This document shows positions 17,547 to 27,459 of a stretch of 64,000 nt of DNA, one piece after another (the stretch's first letter is position 1; every line of letters begins with the position of its first letter). Source of the DNA: Bacillota bacterium (GTDB taxonomy: Bacteria > Bacillota > Clostridia > Lachnospirales > Cellulosilyticaceae); NCBI GenBank assembly GCA_023393125.1, contig JAEWMQ010000114.1, positions 28,016 through 92,015 on the forward strand, in the 5' to 3' direction. The position numbers were made by a program, and so were the translations under genes. The notes beneath the pieces were generated by a model. It ran no database searches. It was not told the DNA's origin and saw only the letters and a list, made by a program, of their open reading frames with translations.

Positions 17547-20500
17547 TTACCTAAAATAGCATGATATCAAATCTTTTGCTACCTCTTGACCATAGCTTCC
17601 TAAACGATCTGTATCATACAGAGTAACTACAATAGCCATCTCAGGACTATCAGCAGGTGCGAAACCTACAACCCAACTATGTGCATGATCTCCTTCTTCA
17701 GCTGTTCCCGTTTTAGCAGCTACACTTACATCTAAATCTTTAAACTTTCCATAAGCTGTACCATCTGTTTCAGAAGTAACAGCTAACATCCCTTGATGAA
17801 TAGCTGTAATCGTTTCTTCTTTTAAGTCTAAAGGTGTCTTTTTAGTATTTAACTGAGAATAATACATTGCCTTAGTATGGTCATACATACCTTTAACAAG
17901 TGTTAGGTCATACATATACTTGCCATTTGCTATAGCCGCAATATATCTTGCAATTTGCATTGGAGAAAAAGCATTGTCACCTTGACCTATAGCACTACGT
18001 ACTGTAATTCCATCACTCCACTTTAATTCTACACCATTTAGTAAGTCATTGACAATTATATTTATCATATTTTGTCTTATTTTTAATAGAATATCTTCAA
18101 AATATTTATTTTTCAATGTTTCTAACGCTTGTAATCGTGTTTTAACCACTAAAGCTTCTTCTTTTTTACCTGACTCTCTAATTAGCTGGCGATACAACTG
18201 GGTATAAGTTGTTTCATAAGCATCTAATAGCTCTTCCGTGTTCACTGCATTTTGAATATCACTTAAGCGAGTATCTAGTGCCTCCTTAGTCCATGTTTGT
18301 ATATCCTCTACCATACTCTGTTTAATAGTTGTTTCTATTTGCTCAGTATCAGCAGCAATTAGTGCTTTATCAATCCACTGAGCTATAAATAATGATTTAT
18401 TCTCTTCTAGCCTAGAATCTATTGTCTTATATATTTCTGCAATAAGTTCTTCATAAATAGGCATCAACTCTTTTTGAACCATAGGTTCAACCGCCAACGC
18501 TAATCTTTCTTCATAATCATTTGCTTTTTCATTATCCATCTCGTCATCTATCGGCAATTTATCTAAAATTCCTTGACGCATTATTTCTTTTACTCTTTGA
18601 ATGCGCTTTATCCTACCTTCAGCTATTTCGCCTTGATAAGTATTTAAGGCTGTTTTAAGTTGCCTATTTAAAAAGGTAGCTGGATTAGAAATACAAGGTT
18701 CGCTTTCTTCTAGCTCGATTCCAGTTACACGGTCTAGTCCTAGCTTCTTACCATAATAAGATAAAATATTAGCAGCATCAAAAGGTTTTTTACTTAAATT
18801 TTCTAATCGCATAGCTACATCATAAAAATAATAATTACATGATGCAGCTAATGCCTCTTTTAAATTGACATTTCCATGAGTAGTTCCACTTGCATTGGCT
18901 ACCCAACATTTTGGATACGGACTACCTGCTTTTTTATAAACACCTTGGTCTAAAATCTCATCCTCTGGTGATATCACACCTTCTTCTAATCCAGCAATAG
19001 CTGTTAGCATCTTAAAAGTTGACCCCGGTGCTTTTAATGTCTGCATACTTCTATTCCATAAAAGACTACGTGAGTCATTACTAACAATGGGCCAATACTC
19101 ACTAAAGGCACTTACCATCTGATTATTATCATAGGTTGGATAACTTACTTGGCTCAATACTTCTCCTGTTTTAACGTCAACAATAACAACTGCACCACTT
19201 GAAGGGGTAATATCTACTTGAGCTGGTTTTAAACTACCCGATTTAAATAAGCTTATTAAATAATCTTCCGTAGTACCTGTTAAGTTGTCTTTTAATTCCT
19301 TCATTTGCTTTGGATTTAAAGAAATCACCTTTTGTTCATTTAAAGCTAGCAGTATTTCCTTTTCTTTGGCCAAGGTACCCTTATTAAACCCTTCCAATAG
19401 TAAATCTTTAGGACTAATAGTAGAGGCCATAACAGGATCAAGTGCATTATACGCTGTCATAAGGCGTTTATAAATATGAGACTGAATCGTTCCTTCTGGC
19501 GCTTGTTGCATCAAAGCCATTTGAAGTGTATTACATTTAATGATTGAATACAATACTTCCTTACTCGTAAGCGAATCAGATTGTTGTGATAGGCGTTCTA
19601 TGATAGCTTCACTTAATCTCTTCTCTAAACTTTGATAAGCAGCTAATTGAAGATCTGCATCTAAAGTGATATATATATCAGTACCCATACCAGCTTCTGT
19701 TGTACTAAGGGTGATCACCCTTTGGCCTTTCTGATTAACTTCAATGACTTCCTGTCCTGATTTACCATGTAAATAAGTTTCAAGACTTTTTTCAAGTCCC
19801 ATCTGGCCCACATCTTCCCATAGATAATAACCTTTTGAGAGATAATTTTTAGATTGTGTACCTGTCATTTTACCTGTATAGCCTAGAACACTGCTTAAAG
19901 CTTCTCCATAAGGATAAGTACGCCTTGCTTTAACTTGTACAGAAATTCCCGGAAATACTTTACTTTGTTCTTGAAGATATAGAACAGTTTGAGGAGATAC
20001 TTCGTCTGATAATCTAACACACTCATATTGTTTATAAGAATAAGCATACAATTCATACTCTATCCCTATAAGCTTTCTAGCTTCCTCCATAGTGTATATA
20101 TCAGCAATTTTAAACTGTTTTTTTAAATAACTAAGGAGTTCTTCTGCTGTATAGGTTTTAAGCTCTTCACGCTGTAAATTTGTGTCATAAGGCACTCCAG
20201 ATAAGAAATTATTGATTCGACTCTTACTTGCAGTATAAACAAAAGGTGCTTGTTTAGAGATAGGTACTTCATCTATAAAGCTATCTCCATTTGTTTCAAT
20301 TACTGTTTCTAATTGAATAAAAAGCTTATGTTTCTCTTCTATAGATGTTTGTTTTTCTAAATCGTAATAAATCGCATAAACTGGTGTATTAGTAGCTACT
20401 ACTTTCCCATTACGATCATAAATGATTCCTCGTGTTCCAGGAAGACTAATGGTTCTCTGTATACTATTATTAAGAGCATCCACATAATAGTGATATTGGA

Positions 20501-20618
20501 TTATCTGCAACTGATAAAACTCAAAAACTACCGTACTAAATACTAATACAATACCTGTACCTAATAAAAACAGGCGATTTCTAAGCAAAAGGAGAAGCTT
20601 GTTTAAGATTTTACTCAA
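17547..20618 (-). CDS. mrdA: Penicillin-binding protein 2 (class B) with large insertions
   Basis: Class B transpeptidase that crosslinks peptidoglycan during elongation, partner of RodA. One N-terminal membrane helix is at about 15-35, then the pedestal domain beginning PGTRGIIYDRNG. Catalytic motifs are S533-T-F-K536, S593-C-N595 and K969-T-G. At 1023 aa it is far longer than the usual 600-700. About 200 extra residues precede the SxxK motif (about 340-460), and a long, highly charged, helical insert (about 660-880) separates SxN from KTG. The frame is open throughout and all motifs are intact, so it should be functional. It lies between mreD and minC. Confidence 0.92.
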   Translation of the reverse strand: MSKILNKLLLLLRNRLFLLGTGIVLVFSTVVFEFYQLQIIQYHYYVDALNNSIQRTISLPGTRGIIYDRNGKVVATNTPVYAIYYDLEKQTSIEEKHKLFIQLETVIETNGDSFIDEVPISKQAPFVYTASKSRINNFLSGVPYDTNLQREELKTYTAEELLSYLKKQFKIADIYTMEEARKLIGIEYELYAYSYKQYECVRLSDEVSPQTVLYLQEQSKVFPGISVQVKARRTYPYGEALSSVLGYTGKMTGTQSKNYLSKGYYLWEDVGQMGLEKSLETYLHGKSGQEVIEVNQKGQRVITLSTTEAGMGTDIYITLDADLQLAAYQSLEKRLSEAIIERLSQQSDSLTSKEVLYSIIKCNTLQMALMQQAPEGTIQSHIYKRLMTAYNALDPVMASTISPKDLLLEGFNKGTLAKEKEILLALNEQKVISLNPKQMKELKDNLTGTTEDYLISLFKSGSLKPAQVDITPSSGAVVIVDVKTGEVLSQVSYPTYDNNQMVSAFSEYWPIVSNDSRSLLWNRSMQTLKAPGSTFKMLTAIAGLEEGVISPEDEILDQGVYKKAGSPYPKCWVANASGTTHGNVNLKEALAASCNYYFYDVAMRLENLSKKPFDAANILSYYGKKLGLDRVTGIELEESEPCISNPATFLNRQLKTALNTYQGEIAEGRIKRIQRVKEIMRQGILDKLPIDDEMDNEKANDYEERLALAVEPMVQKELMPIYEELIAEIYKTIDSRLEENKSLFIAQWIDKALIAADTEQIETTIKQSMVEDIQTWTKEALDTRLSDIQNAVNTEELLDAYETTYTQLYRQLIRESGKKEEALVVKTRLQALETLKNKYFEDILLKIRQNMINIIVNDLLNGVELKWSDGITVRSAIGQGDNAFSPMQIARYIAAIANGKYMYDLTLVKGMYDHTKAMYYSQLNTKKTPLDLKEETITAIHQGMLAVTSETDGTAYGKFKDLDVSVAAKTGTAEEGDHAHSWVVGFAPADSPEMAIVVTLYDTDRLGSYGQEVAKDLISCYFR

Positions 20619-20650
20619 CGTTGCTCCTCCTCTCGTTAAAATATATGCTT

Positions 20651-21160
20651 TTAAAAAATATTTCTTGTTTTTCTTTCACTTATTTCAATTTTTTCATTAA
20701 TTAAATAAGCTATTTGATAAACAATAAGTGATATGGTGATGGTATAAATGAGTTCAGGTATAACAATCGCTTTAAAGAAATAAACAAAGCTTAGCTTTCC
20801 TCTTAGTATGAAGGAAAATATATTGGTGCAACTGTAAAATAAACTACTAAACAAAGTACAAATAAATGGTATAACAAAATTTTCTCTATAAAAATTCTTA
20901 TTGAATTTTCCACACACATATCCAATAATTGCATAACTCATTATAGTAGGACCAACGGTTAAACCAAATGATATATCATTTAACAAACCTGCTACTACTC
21001 CTACTAAGGCACCCTCTTTACTTCCTCTTAATAGTGCAAAAGATACAATAATCATAATCATGAAGTTGGGAGCTATATCACCAATTCTTAGGCTTTGAAA
21101 AAGTGTAGCACTTAAGGTATGCACAACCACTAATAAACTTCCTATTACTGCAATTCTCAT
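20651..21160 (-). CDS. mreD: Rod shape-determining protein MreD
   Basis: Membrane protein of 169 aa from the ATG at 21160, preceded by AAGGAGT. It has about five hydrophobic segments and the family features of a small MreD (PNFMIMIIVSFALLRG, GLLNDISFG). It links MreC and MreB to the peptidoglycan machinery. It starts 13 nt after mreC. Confidence 0.92.
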   Translation of the reverse strand: MRIAVIGSLLVVVHTLSATLFQSLRIGDIAPNFMIMIIVSFALLRGSKEGALVGVVAGLLNDISFGLTVGPTIMSYAIIGYVCGKFNKNFYRENFVIPFICTLFSSLFYSCTNIFSFILRGKLSFVYFFKAIVIPELIYTITISLIVYQIAYLINEKIEISERKTRNIF

Positions 21161-21173
21161 ACTAACTCCTTCT

Positions 21174-21986
21174 TTAATCATTATTAATGACTAAAACTTG
21201 TTCTAAGTGTTTAAAATCCACTACAGGTCTAACATAAGCATAACGAACTAAATCATTATTTCCTGCAACAACTTCTTCTACTGTGCCTATTAAAATACCT
21301 GGTGGATAAATAGAACTTAGGTGAGACGTAATAATTTGGTCTCCCTTAACTACCTCTGATTCACTATTAATCTCTAAAACACACAATCCTTCATTAGCTA
21401 ATTCAATATCACCTTTAATCATTCCTACGTCACCGGTACGTACAACTTTTGCTGTGACTGCACTTCTACTATCAATAATAGAAATAACTTTTGAAATCGT
21501 ATCTGTTGCTTCATCTACATGTCCAACTAAACCACCATTAGCTAATATAACGCTATTATCACCTACACCTTTTCTTGTTCCTTTATCAATGGTAAATATC
21601 TTATACCAATTGCCAATTTCTTTACCAATAACATTGGCCCCAATACCTTCATAGGCTTCATAACGTTTTTCCATTTCCAAAAGTGTTCTTAAATTATCAT
21701 TTTCCTCTTGATATTGATTTAATATCGTATTTTCATAACGAAGCCTACTTACTTCATCTTCTAAGGCTTCGTTAGCTTTTAATAATTCCTCTACATTTTG
21801 AAAACGTGCCACAATATTTTTCGTTTTATCCGAAACAAAATGAATACTTTTTTCAAAAGGATACAGTATATAATTGACACCTGTACTAAGAACGGGTATA
21901 TCGTATTGCTTACCAATTACAATGGCTATTATTAAAAGGCCACCGCCAATAAGTCCCATTTTCTTTACCTTTTTATTAAGTTTCAA
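21174..21986 (-). CDS. mreC: Rod shape-determining protein MreC
   Basis: 270-aa bitopic protein. It has an N-terminal membrane helix (about 9-26), a coiled coil (about 60-105, rich in E, L and N), then the two-lobed beta domain with IGANVIGKEIGNWYKIFTID and GLVGHVDEA. It acts as an external scaffold for the elongasome. It lies between mreB and mreD in canonical order. Confidence 0.95.
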   Translation of the reverse strand: MKLNKKVKKMGLIGGGLLIIAIVIGKQYDIPVLSTGVNYILYPFEKSIHFVSDKTKNIVARFQNVEELLKANEALEDEVSRLRYENTILNQYQEENDNLRTLLEMEKRYEAYEGIGANVIGKEIGNWYKIFTIDKGTRKGVGDNSVILANGGLVGHVDEATDTISKVISIIDSRSAVTAKVVRTGDVGMIKGDIELANEGLCVLEINSESEVVKGDQIITSHLSSIYPPGILIGTVEEVVAGNNDLVRYAYVRPVVDFKHLEQVLVINND

Positions 21987-22003
21987 GGCATTCTCTCCCT
22001 ATA

Positions 22004-23014
22004 CTATTTATCATCAGCAAAAATTGCAGACCACTTTTCAATATTTTCTAAAGCATAACCTGTTCCTTTAGCAACACAATCTAGTGGATCTTCTGCTATT
22101 TTAACAGGCATACCTGTTTCTAAGCTAATAAGTGTATCAAGCCCTGTTAAAAGAGCACCACCACCTGTTAACATAATACCACTTTCCATAATGTCAGCTG
22201 CAAGCTCTGGTGGTGTTTTTTCAAGTGTTAATTTAATGGCATCAATGATGGCATTAACAGGTTCTTTAATAGCTTCTGTTACTTCTGTTGAAGTAATTGT
22301 AAGCACTTTTGGAAGACCTGTTACAAGATCACGTCCTCTAATTTCCATTGTATCATCTTGCCCTGTTGGATAAGCTGCTCCAATGTTAATTTTAATTTGC
22401 TCAGCAGTTCTCTCACCAATCATTAAATTGTATTCTCTTTTAATATAAGAAACAATATACTCATCAAATTCATCACCTGCAATGCGAAGTGATTTACTTG
22501 CTACGATACCACCTAATGAAATAACAGCTACATCTGTTGTTCCTCCACCGATATCTACAACCATGTTACCTGTAGGTTCTTCTACACGAAGATGTGCACC
22601 AATTGCTGCAGCCATTGGTTCTTCCATAATAAGTGCTTTTTTAGCACCTGCTTTTTCTGTAGCTTCTTCAACAGCACGCTTTTCAACAGATGTAACACCT
22701 GATGGCACACATACAATAACACGTGGCTTTGATGCAAATAAAGATTGTTTGTATGCTTTACCAATAAAATAACGTAACATAGCTGAAGTAGTTGCAAAGT
22801 CTGCAATAACACCGTCTTTAAGTGGTCTAATAGCTACAATGTTGCCTGGTGTTCTACCAATCATTTGTTTAGCTTCGTCACCAACTGCTAATACTTCATT
22901 CGTTTTTTCTTTTATCGCTACTACCGATGGTTCATTAACAACAATTCCTTTTCCTTTAACAAAAACAAGTGTATTGGCTGTACCTAAGTCAATACCCATA
23001 TCTTTTCCAAACAT
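22004..23014 (-). CDS. mreB: Rod shape-determining protein MreB
   Basis: Bacterial actin of 336 aa that directs side-wall synthesis. Actin-fold nucleotide motifs are GIDLGTANTLVF, VDIGGGTTDVAV and LTGGGALLTGL. AGGAGG lies before the ATG. It heads mreBCD-PBP2-min-rodA. An RNA-polymerase promoter is likely in the 90-nt gap to radC, but I cannot place it firmly. Confidence 0.97.
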   Translation of the reverse strand: MFGKDMGIDLGTANTLVFVKGKGIVVNEPSVVAIKEKTNEVLAVGDEAKQMIGRTPGNIVAIRPLKDGVIADFATTSAMLRYFIGKAYKQSLFASKPRVIVCVPSGVTSVEKRAVEEATEKAGAKKALIMEEPMAAAIGAHLRVEEPTGNMVVDIGGGTTDVAVISLGGIVASKSLRIAGDEFDEYIVSYIKREYNLMIGERTAEQIKINIGAAYPTGQDDTMEIRGRDLVTGLPKVLTITSTEVTEAIKEPVNAIIDAIKLTLEKTPPELAADIMESGIMLTGGGALLTGLDTLISLETGMPVKIAEDPLDCVAKGTGYALENIEKWSAIFADDK

Positions 23015-23104
23015 ATAAAGTCCTCCTAATTCAATCTATATAATGTGTTGTTTGCAAAATCTCATATTTAACATCATACCCTTTTTTTGTCTAATTATCA
23101 ACAT

Positions 23105-23812
23105 CTAGAGATAACTTTCTTCCTTAAAACTCTTATAAATTCCATCTCCTATGATAATGTGGTCCAAAAGTGGAATACCTACTAAATCACCTACCTTCTG
23201 AAGACGTTTAGTCATCTGTAAATCTTCTTCACTAGGTGTAGGATCTCCACTTGGATGATTATGAACAGCAATAATACTATGTGCTGACTTTTGAATAGCT
23301 ATTCGATAAACTTCTCTTGGATGAACAATAGAAGCCGTTAAACTTCCTTTAGAAACAGTTTCATAACCTATCATTTTACACTTAGCATCCAATAGCGTAA
23401 TAATAAAACGTTCTTCTCGGCTATGCCTTAATTCTTCCATAAAATAACAAGAAAGAATGGAAGGTGATGTAATCTTTTCTCCCGATTGATATTTCTCTTT
23501 GGTTATTCTTTTACTTAGCTCTAATAACGCGAGGATTTGTATGGCTTTTACCGGTCCAATCCCACTAATACTCAAAAGTTCATTATAGGATATATGATAA
23601 AGTCCAATTAGAGAAGGCGTTTTAGCATATTCTGGTCTGTCTTTTTCACTATATGTCAAGAGATGCCATGCTAGCTCTTCCGCATTATATGTCTTTGTTC
23701 CAGAACGTAATAATATAGCAAACAGTTCTGTATTAGATAAGTATTCTGCTCCATACTTTTCAAATCTTTCATAAGGTCTCTCTTCTTTAGGTTGATCTTG
23801 AATTCTCATCAT
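23105..23812 (-). CDS. radC: RadC family protein (JAB/MPN domain)
   Basis: 235-aa RadC. A helix-hairpin-helix segment (LLSISGIGPVKAIQILALLEL) precedes a JAB metallo-domain with HNHPSGDPTPSEED. The old link to DNA repair is disputed and the biochemical role is unknown. Location between maf and mreB matches Bacillus. It seems to be transcribed separately from maf, because a terminator lies between them. Confidence 0.94.
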   Translation of the reverse strand: MMRIQDQPKEERPYERFEKYGAEYLSNTELFAILLRSGTKTYNAEELAWHLLTYSEKDRPEYAKTPSLIGLYHISYNELLSISGIGPVKAIQILALLELSKRITKEKYQSGEKITSPSILSCYFMEELRHSREERFIITLLDAKCKMIGYETVSKGSLTASIVHPREVYRIAIQKSAHSIIAVHNHPSGDPTPSEEDLQMTKRLQKVGDLVGIPLLDHIIIGDGIYKSFKEESYL

Positions 23813-23874
23813 ATACCCCCTTTTACATTCGTATTATTGCCTTAATTTTTACTATTCATGCAACTAAATAAAAA

Positions 23875-23892
23875 AAAGGCCTTATGGCCTTT
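23875..23892 (-). terminator. Terminator after maf
   Basis: AAAGGCC-TTAT-GGCCTTT followed on the minus strand by eight T. The stem overlaps the maf stop codon. Confidence 0.85.
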
Positions 23893-24445
23893 AATTTTCT
23901 ATTAGTCTTTTATAAATTTGATGAATAGGGAGTCCTACCACATTATAATAATCTCCCTGTATACCTTCTATAAAAACAGCACCCTTACCTTGTATGCCAT
24001 ATGCACCAGCTTTATCCATGGGTTCTCCAGTAGCTATATATTGCTTAATTTCTTGTATACTCAGTACTTTCATTTGAACATAAGTGGTTTCACAAAAATT
24101 AATAACTGTATTTTCCTTAATCAAGGCTACACCTGTTATAACGCGATGCTTTTCACCCGATAATAGCTGTAACATTTTTTCAGCCTCTGCTTCATTCTTA
24201 GGTTTTCCTAATATATGATTTCGTAAACAAACCATTGTATCAGCACCAATAATCCATTCGGATTTATATTCTTTTGCCACTGCTTCTGCTTTTATTTTCG
24301 CTAAGTATTTGACATTTTCCTCTGGTGAAAATTGTGGATTTATTGATTCCTCTACCTGTCTACTACAAACTTCAAAAGGGTAACCTAATAATTGAATCAA
24401 TTCTCTTCTACGCGGAGAACTTGAAGCTAATATTATCTTTTTCAT
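23891..24445 (-). CDS. maf: Maf family nucleotide pyrophosphatase
   Basis: 184-aa Maf protein, a house-cleaning nucleoside-triphosphate pyrophosphatase (dTTP/UTP type by family), also linked to septum inhibition. Characteristic parts are ASSSPRRRELI, the substrate-site ADTMV, LGKPKNEAEA and GAYGIQGKGA. It follows the DUF4321 gene by 12 nt and precedes radC and mreB, the classical arrangement. Confidence 0.94.
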   Translation of the reverse strand: MKKIILASSSPRRRELIQLLGYPFEVCSRQVEESINPQFSPEENVKYLAKIKAEAVAKEYKSEWIIGADTMVCLRNHILGKPKNEAEAEKMLQLLSGEKHRVITGVALIKENTVINFCETTYVQMKVLSIQEIKQYIATGEPMDKAGAYGIQGKGAVFIEGIQGDYYNVVGLPIHQIYKRLIEN

Positions 24446-24457
24446 ACATGTTTTCCT

Positions 24458-24721
24458 TTACTTTATTTTTTTATATACAAATACTCCGGCCAGCATGCCC
24501 AGAATAGCTGTTAACGTAATTTTAAACTTGACTTGTAAAGAAAACCATATCACACCTAGATTAACTTGTACAGGCTGGTCAAGTCCAAAGGAACCTGTAT
24601 AATTCATCCATTTTAAGAAGCTTACCTGATTACATAGATTGCCAATAAAATAACCTACTGTTAATCCTGATAGCATACAAAGTAACAAAATCCAAAATTG
24701 TTCCGTTTTTTGATTTGCCAC
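24458..24721 (-). CDS. DUF4321 small membrane protein
   Basis: 87-aa protein with two hydrophobic segments (about 10-27 and 64-83) joined by a loop. The pattern fits the DUF4321 family found next to maf in Clostridia. Function is unknown. The start is GTG at 24721 after GGGGGAG; the ATG just before is in another frame. Its place before maf-radC-mre suggests an envelope role (inference). Confidence 0.8.
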   Translation of the reverse strand: MANQKTEQFWILLLCMLSGLTVGYFIGNLCNQVSFLKWMNYTGSFGLDQPVQVNLGVIWFSLQVKFKITLTAILGMLAGVFVYKKIK

Positions 24722-24793
24722 ACATGACTCCCCCTTAGTATTACTCTATTTATTGGTACTAAATAAGACTATAAAATATTAAATTTTTAAAAT

Positions 24794-24821
24794 GTAGCAT
24801 AAACCTTTAGGTATATGCTAC
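24794..24821 (-). terminator. Terminator of the rnf operon
   Basis: GTAGCATA pairs with TATGCTAC around a small inner stem, with A/T-rich flanks, 14 bases after the rnfB stop. Confidence 0.75.
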
Positions 24822-24835
24822 ATCCATTAACTTTA

Positions 24836-25702
24836 TTATTCATTCATAGGTATTGTATGGTTACCTACTGGAGGTGTAGAACCTACGCTTTGTTTTAGTA
24901 TGTGTTCTGAAAGATTCGAAATAGCTTTTGTTGGACATTTAGCTTCACATTTGCCACAACTTACGCATTTAGCAGTTTCTATAACCGCATGATTATCTAC
25001 TATTGTAATAGCGCCTTCCTCACACTGTTTAACACAAATGCCGCAACCTATACATCCTACTTCACAAGCTGCTTTTACTTCTTTACCCTTATCTTTTGAA
25101 ATACAATTGACGTGATAGGTTGTACTAATAGGTAATATCTTTATAATTTGCCTTGGACAAGCTTTCTGACAAGCACTACATCCAACACATTTTTCAGCAT
25201 GAATAACTGGAAGTCCTTCTTCCATAGTAATAGCTCCAAATGCGCAGGCTTTTTGACAACTCCCAAATCCTAAGCAGCCGTACGCACATACTTTAGGTCC
25301 ACCACCTATTAAGTGGGCATCCATGCAACTTTCAATCCCTTGATAAGTATATTTTAACTTGGCATGAACATGATTTCCTTTGCAGCCAACAACGGCAATT
25401 TGTTTCTCTGAAGCATCTGCTGCTAGCCCCATTAATTTTGCAATAGCTTCTATTTGTGCTTCATTACACACTGGACAGGCACTAACCTTACTTTCTCCTG
25501 CTACAATTGATTTCGCCAGAGCATCACAACCAGCTAGTCCACAACCACCACAGTTAGCTCCAGGCAAGCATTCTTTCACAGCTTCTACTCTCTCATCAGT
25601 TGGAACCGCAAACTTTTTTGCTGCAACTCCAAGTCCTACTCCAAATAAAAGCCCCATTCCGCCTATAGCTATGACAGGAGACAAGATTGCTGATACATCC
25701 AT
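24836..25702 (-). CDS. rnfB: Rnf complex iron-sulfur subunit RnfB
   Basis: 288-aa membrane-anchored ferredoxin-like subunit that passes electrons from reduced ferredoxin into the Rnf complex. An N-terminal helix is followed by the RnfB Fe-S motif (GANCGGCGLAGC) and then several 4Fe-4S motifs: CAYGCLGFGSCQKAC, CVGCSACQKAC, CIGCGICVKQC and CVSCGKCEAKC. The high cluster number is typical of clostridial RnfB. It is last in the rnfCDGEAB operon. Confidence 0.96.
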   Translation of the reverse strand: MDVSAILSPVIAIGGMGLLFGVGLGVAAKKFAVPTDERVEAVKECLPGANCGGCGLAGCDALAKSIVAGESKVSACPVCNEAQIEAIAKLMGLAADASEKQIAVVGCKGNHVHAKLKYTYQGIESCMDAHLIGGGPKVCAYGCLGFGSCQKACAFGAITMEEGLPVIHAEKCVGCSACQKACPRQIIKILPISTTYHVNCISKDKGKEVKAACEVGCIGCGICVKQCEEGAITIVDNHAVIETAKCVSCGKCEAKCPTKAISNLSEHILKQSVGSTPPVGNHTIPMNE

Positions 25703-25714
25703 CTAAATCCCTCC

Positions 25715-26290
25715 TTATTTAATCATATTTTGAAAACCAGAAAAAGCAATAGCCATAAATCCTGCAATCATTAATGCTAATGGTAAACCTTGAAATCCAC
25801 TAATGACATCATTATCTTCAATTCGCTCTCTAATACCTGACATGAGTAACATTGTAATCGTAAAACCGATTGCTGCACCTACGCCATTGACTACTGATTG
25901 AATAAGTGTATAATTTTGTTGCATATTAAGTACTGCTACACCAAGTACTGCGCAATTAGTTGTAATAAGAGGTAAGTAAACCCCTAATGCACTATGTAAT
26001 GATGGACTTACTTTTTTGATAACCATTTCTACAAACTGAACTAAAGCAGCAATTACTAAGATAAACGCTAATGTATATAAATATTCTAACTCTAGTGGCA
26101 CTAAAATATAGCGATAGACTAAATAAGAAAACATAGAGGCAAGCCCCATAACAAAAGTAACCGCAGCCCCCATACCAAGTGACGTTTCTACTTTTTTAGA
26201 AACACCTAGGAAGGCACATATTCCTAGGAATTTAACAAGTACAAAGTTATTGACTAATGCTGCGCCAATAAAAAGTAATAATAATTCCAT
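25715..26290 (-). CDS. rnfA: Rnf complex membrane subunit RnfA
   Basis: 191-aa polytopic membrane protein with six helices, paralogous to RnfE. Diagnostic segments are NNFVLVKFLGICAFLG and LITTNCAVLGVA, whose cysteines hold an iron-sulfur centre inside the membrane in solved Rnf/Nqr structures. It lies between rnfE and rnfB in canonical order. Confidence 0.96.
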   Translation of the reverse strand: MELLLLFIGAALVNNFVLVKFLGICAFLGVSKKVETSLGMGAAVTFVMGLASMFSYLVYRYILVPLELEYLYTLAFILVIAALVQFVEMVIKKVSPSLHSALGVYLPLITTNCAVLGVAVLNMQQNYTLIQSVVNGVGAAIGFTITMLLMSGIRERIEDNDVISGFQGLPLALMIAGFMAIAFSGFQNMIK

Positions 26291-26302
26291 TCATTTTCCC
26301 TC

Positions 26303-26899
26303 CTATTGTTTTTTAGCTTTAATAGTATTTAATATAGCCATCAAAATACCTAATGTAAAAAAGGCACCCGGCGCTAAGATCATAATAGTAGCTGGTGTAT
26401 AAAAACTAGGCATTAATGGATACCCCATCAAAGTACCAGCACCTAAAAGTTCTCTAATACAACCAATAACTGTCAGAGAAACTGTAAAGCCTAACCCCAT
26501 CCCTATACCATCAAAAATAGCTAAAATCGGAGAATTTTTAGAAGCATAGGCCTCCGCTCTTCCTAAAATGATACAGTTAACAACAATAAGTGGAATAAAC
26601 AATCCTAATGCACTATATAAACTAGGTATATAGGCTTTTAATAAAAACTCTATAATTGTTACAAAGCTAGCAATGATAACAATAAATGCTGGTATCCTAA
26701 TTTCAGAAGGTATTACTTTTCTCAAAAGGCTAATAGCAAAGTTTGAGCAAATGAGTACCGCGGTAGTGGATAATCCCATACCAATTGAATTGGTTACACT
26801 AGTGGTTACAGCAAGTGTAGGACACATACCTAATACTTGAACAAATGTAGGATTATCATTTACTAAACCAGCCTTTAATCTCTCACTTATTATACTCAT
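26303..26899 (-). CDS. rnfE: Rnf complex membrane subunit RnfE
   Basis: 198-aa membrane protein with six helices, related to RnfA. The pair of cysteine-bearing motifs is QVLGMCPTLAVT and LIVVNCIILGRAEA. I chose the ATG at 26899, which overlaps the rnfG stop as ATGA; GGGGGG lies upstream. Confidence 0.95.
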   Translation of the reverse strand: MSIISERLKAGLVNDNPTFVQVLGMCPTLAVTTSVTNSIGMGLSTTAVLICSNFAISLLRKVIPSEIRIPAFIVIIASFVTIIEFLLKAYIPSLYSALGLFIPLIVVNCIILGRAEAYASKNSPILAIFDGIGMGLGFTVSLTVIGCIRELLGAGTLMGYPLMPSFYTPATIMILAPGAFFTLGILMAILNTIKAKKQ

Positions 26900-27459
26900 T
26901 GAACATCCCCCCATTCGCTTTGATGATTAATCACATAATCAACTGCCGAGTTAACACCTTCTGTGATAGCAGTTGATGTAATCGTAGATCCTGTTATCGC
27001 TTGAATTTCATCTTCTTTAGGTGTTGTCTTTGTCACCTTAAGAGAACCCTGTTTCCCAATATATTGATCAATAAAACTCGGTTTCTCTGCATTAGCACCA
27101 AAGCCCGGTGTTTCTGAATGACTTAATATCTTAACACCTTTTATTGCATTCTTTTGATCAATCCCTACCAACAAACTAATAGTACCACCATAACCTTTTG
27201 GTTCTACGTTTAATACATAACCAACTACTTTCTCAGAAGCTTTAGCTACAAATACCTTCTTAATAAATTGATCTGAAATAGCATCCATTTGAGTAAAGTT
27301 ATCTGCTTCGCTTAATAGCTGTTTCATAGATTCTTGTTCTGTTTTTAGGCTGTTAGCTTCAATAATAGGTAGTGTTATCTGATTAACCGCACCTAATAAC
27401 CCTACACAAATACCAGTTATAAGAAAAAGGATTACACCTAACTTCAATGATTCTTTCAT
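26896..27459 (-). CDS. rnfG: Rnf complex flavoprotein subunit RnfG
   Basis: 187-aa subunit with an N-terminal membrane anchor (about 8-28) and an extracytoplasmic FMN-binding domain. ITGSTITSTAIT near residue 160 matches the covalent FMN attachment site, where a Thr carries the flavin. GYGGTISLLVGID and SETPGFGA are also typical. It is overlapped by rnfD and rnfE at its two ends. Confidence 0.95.
   Translation of the reverse strand: MKESLKLGVILFLITGICVGLLGAVNQITLPIIEANSLKTEQESMKQLLSEADNFTQMDAISDQFIKKVFVAKASEKVVGYVLNVEPKGYGGTISLLVGIDQKNAIKGVKILSHSETPGFGANAEKPSFIDQYIGKQGSLKVTKTTPKEDEIQAITGSTITSTAITEGVNSAVDYVINHQSEWGDVQ

Noticed and set aside
17547..20618. Two genes joined by error in the long PBP2 frame
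   Set aside because: All three transpeptidase motifs are in order in one open frame and no internal start with a ribosome site is evident, so insertion is the simpler reading.
22582..22812. A leucine/glutamine-rich minus-strand frame inside mreB
   Set aside because: It is a same-strand, shifted-frame reading of mreB with no start signal.
25380..25706. A 108-codon plus-strand frame
   Set aside because: It lies opposite the cysteine-rich rnfB and is explained by its codon pattern.
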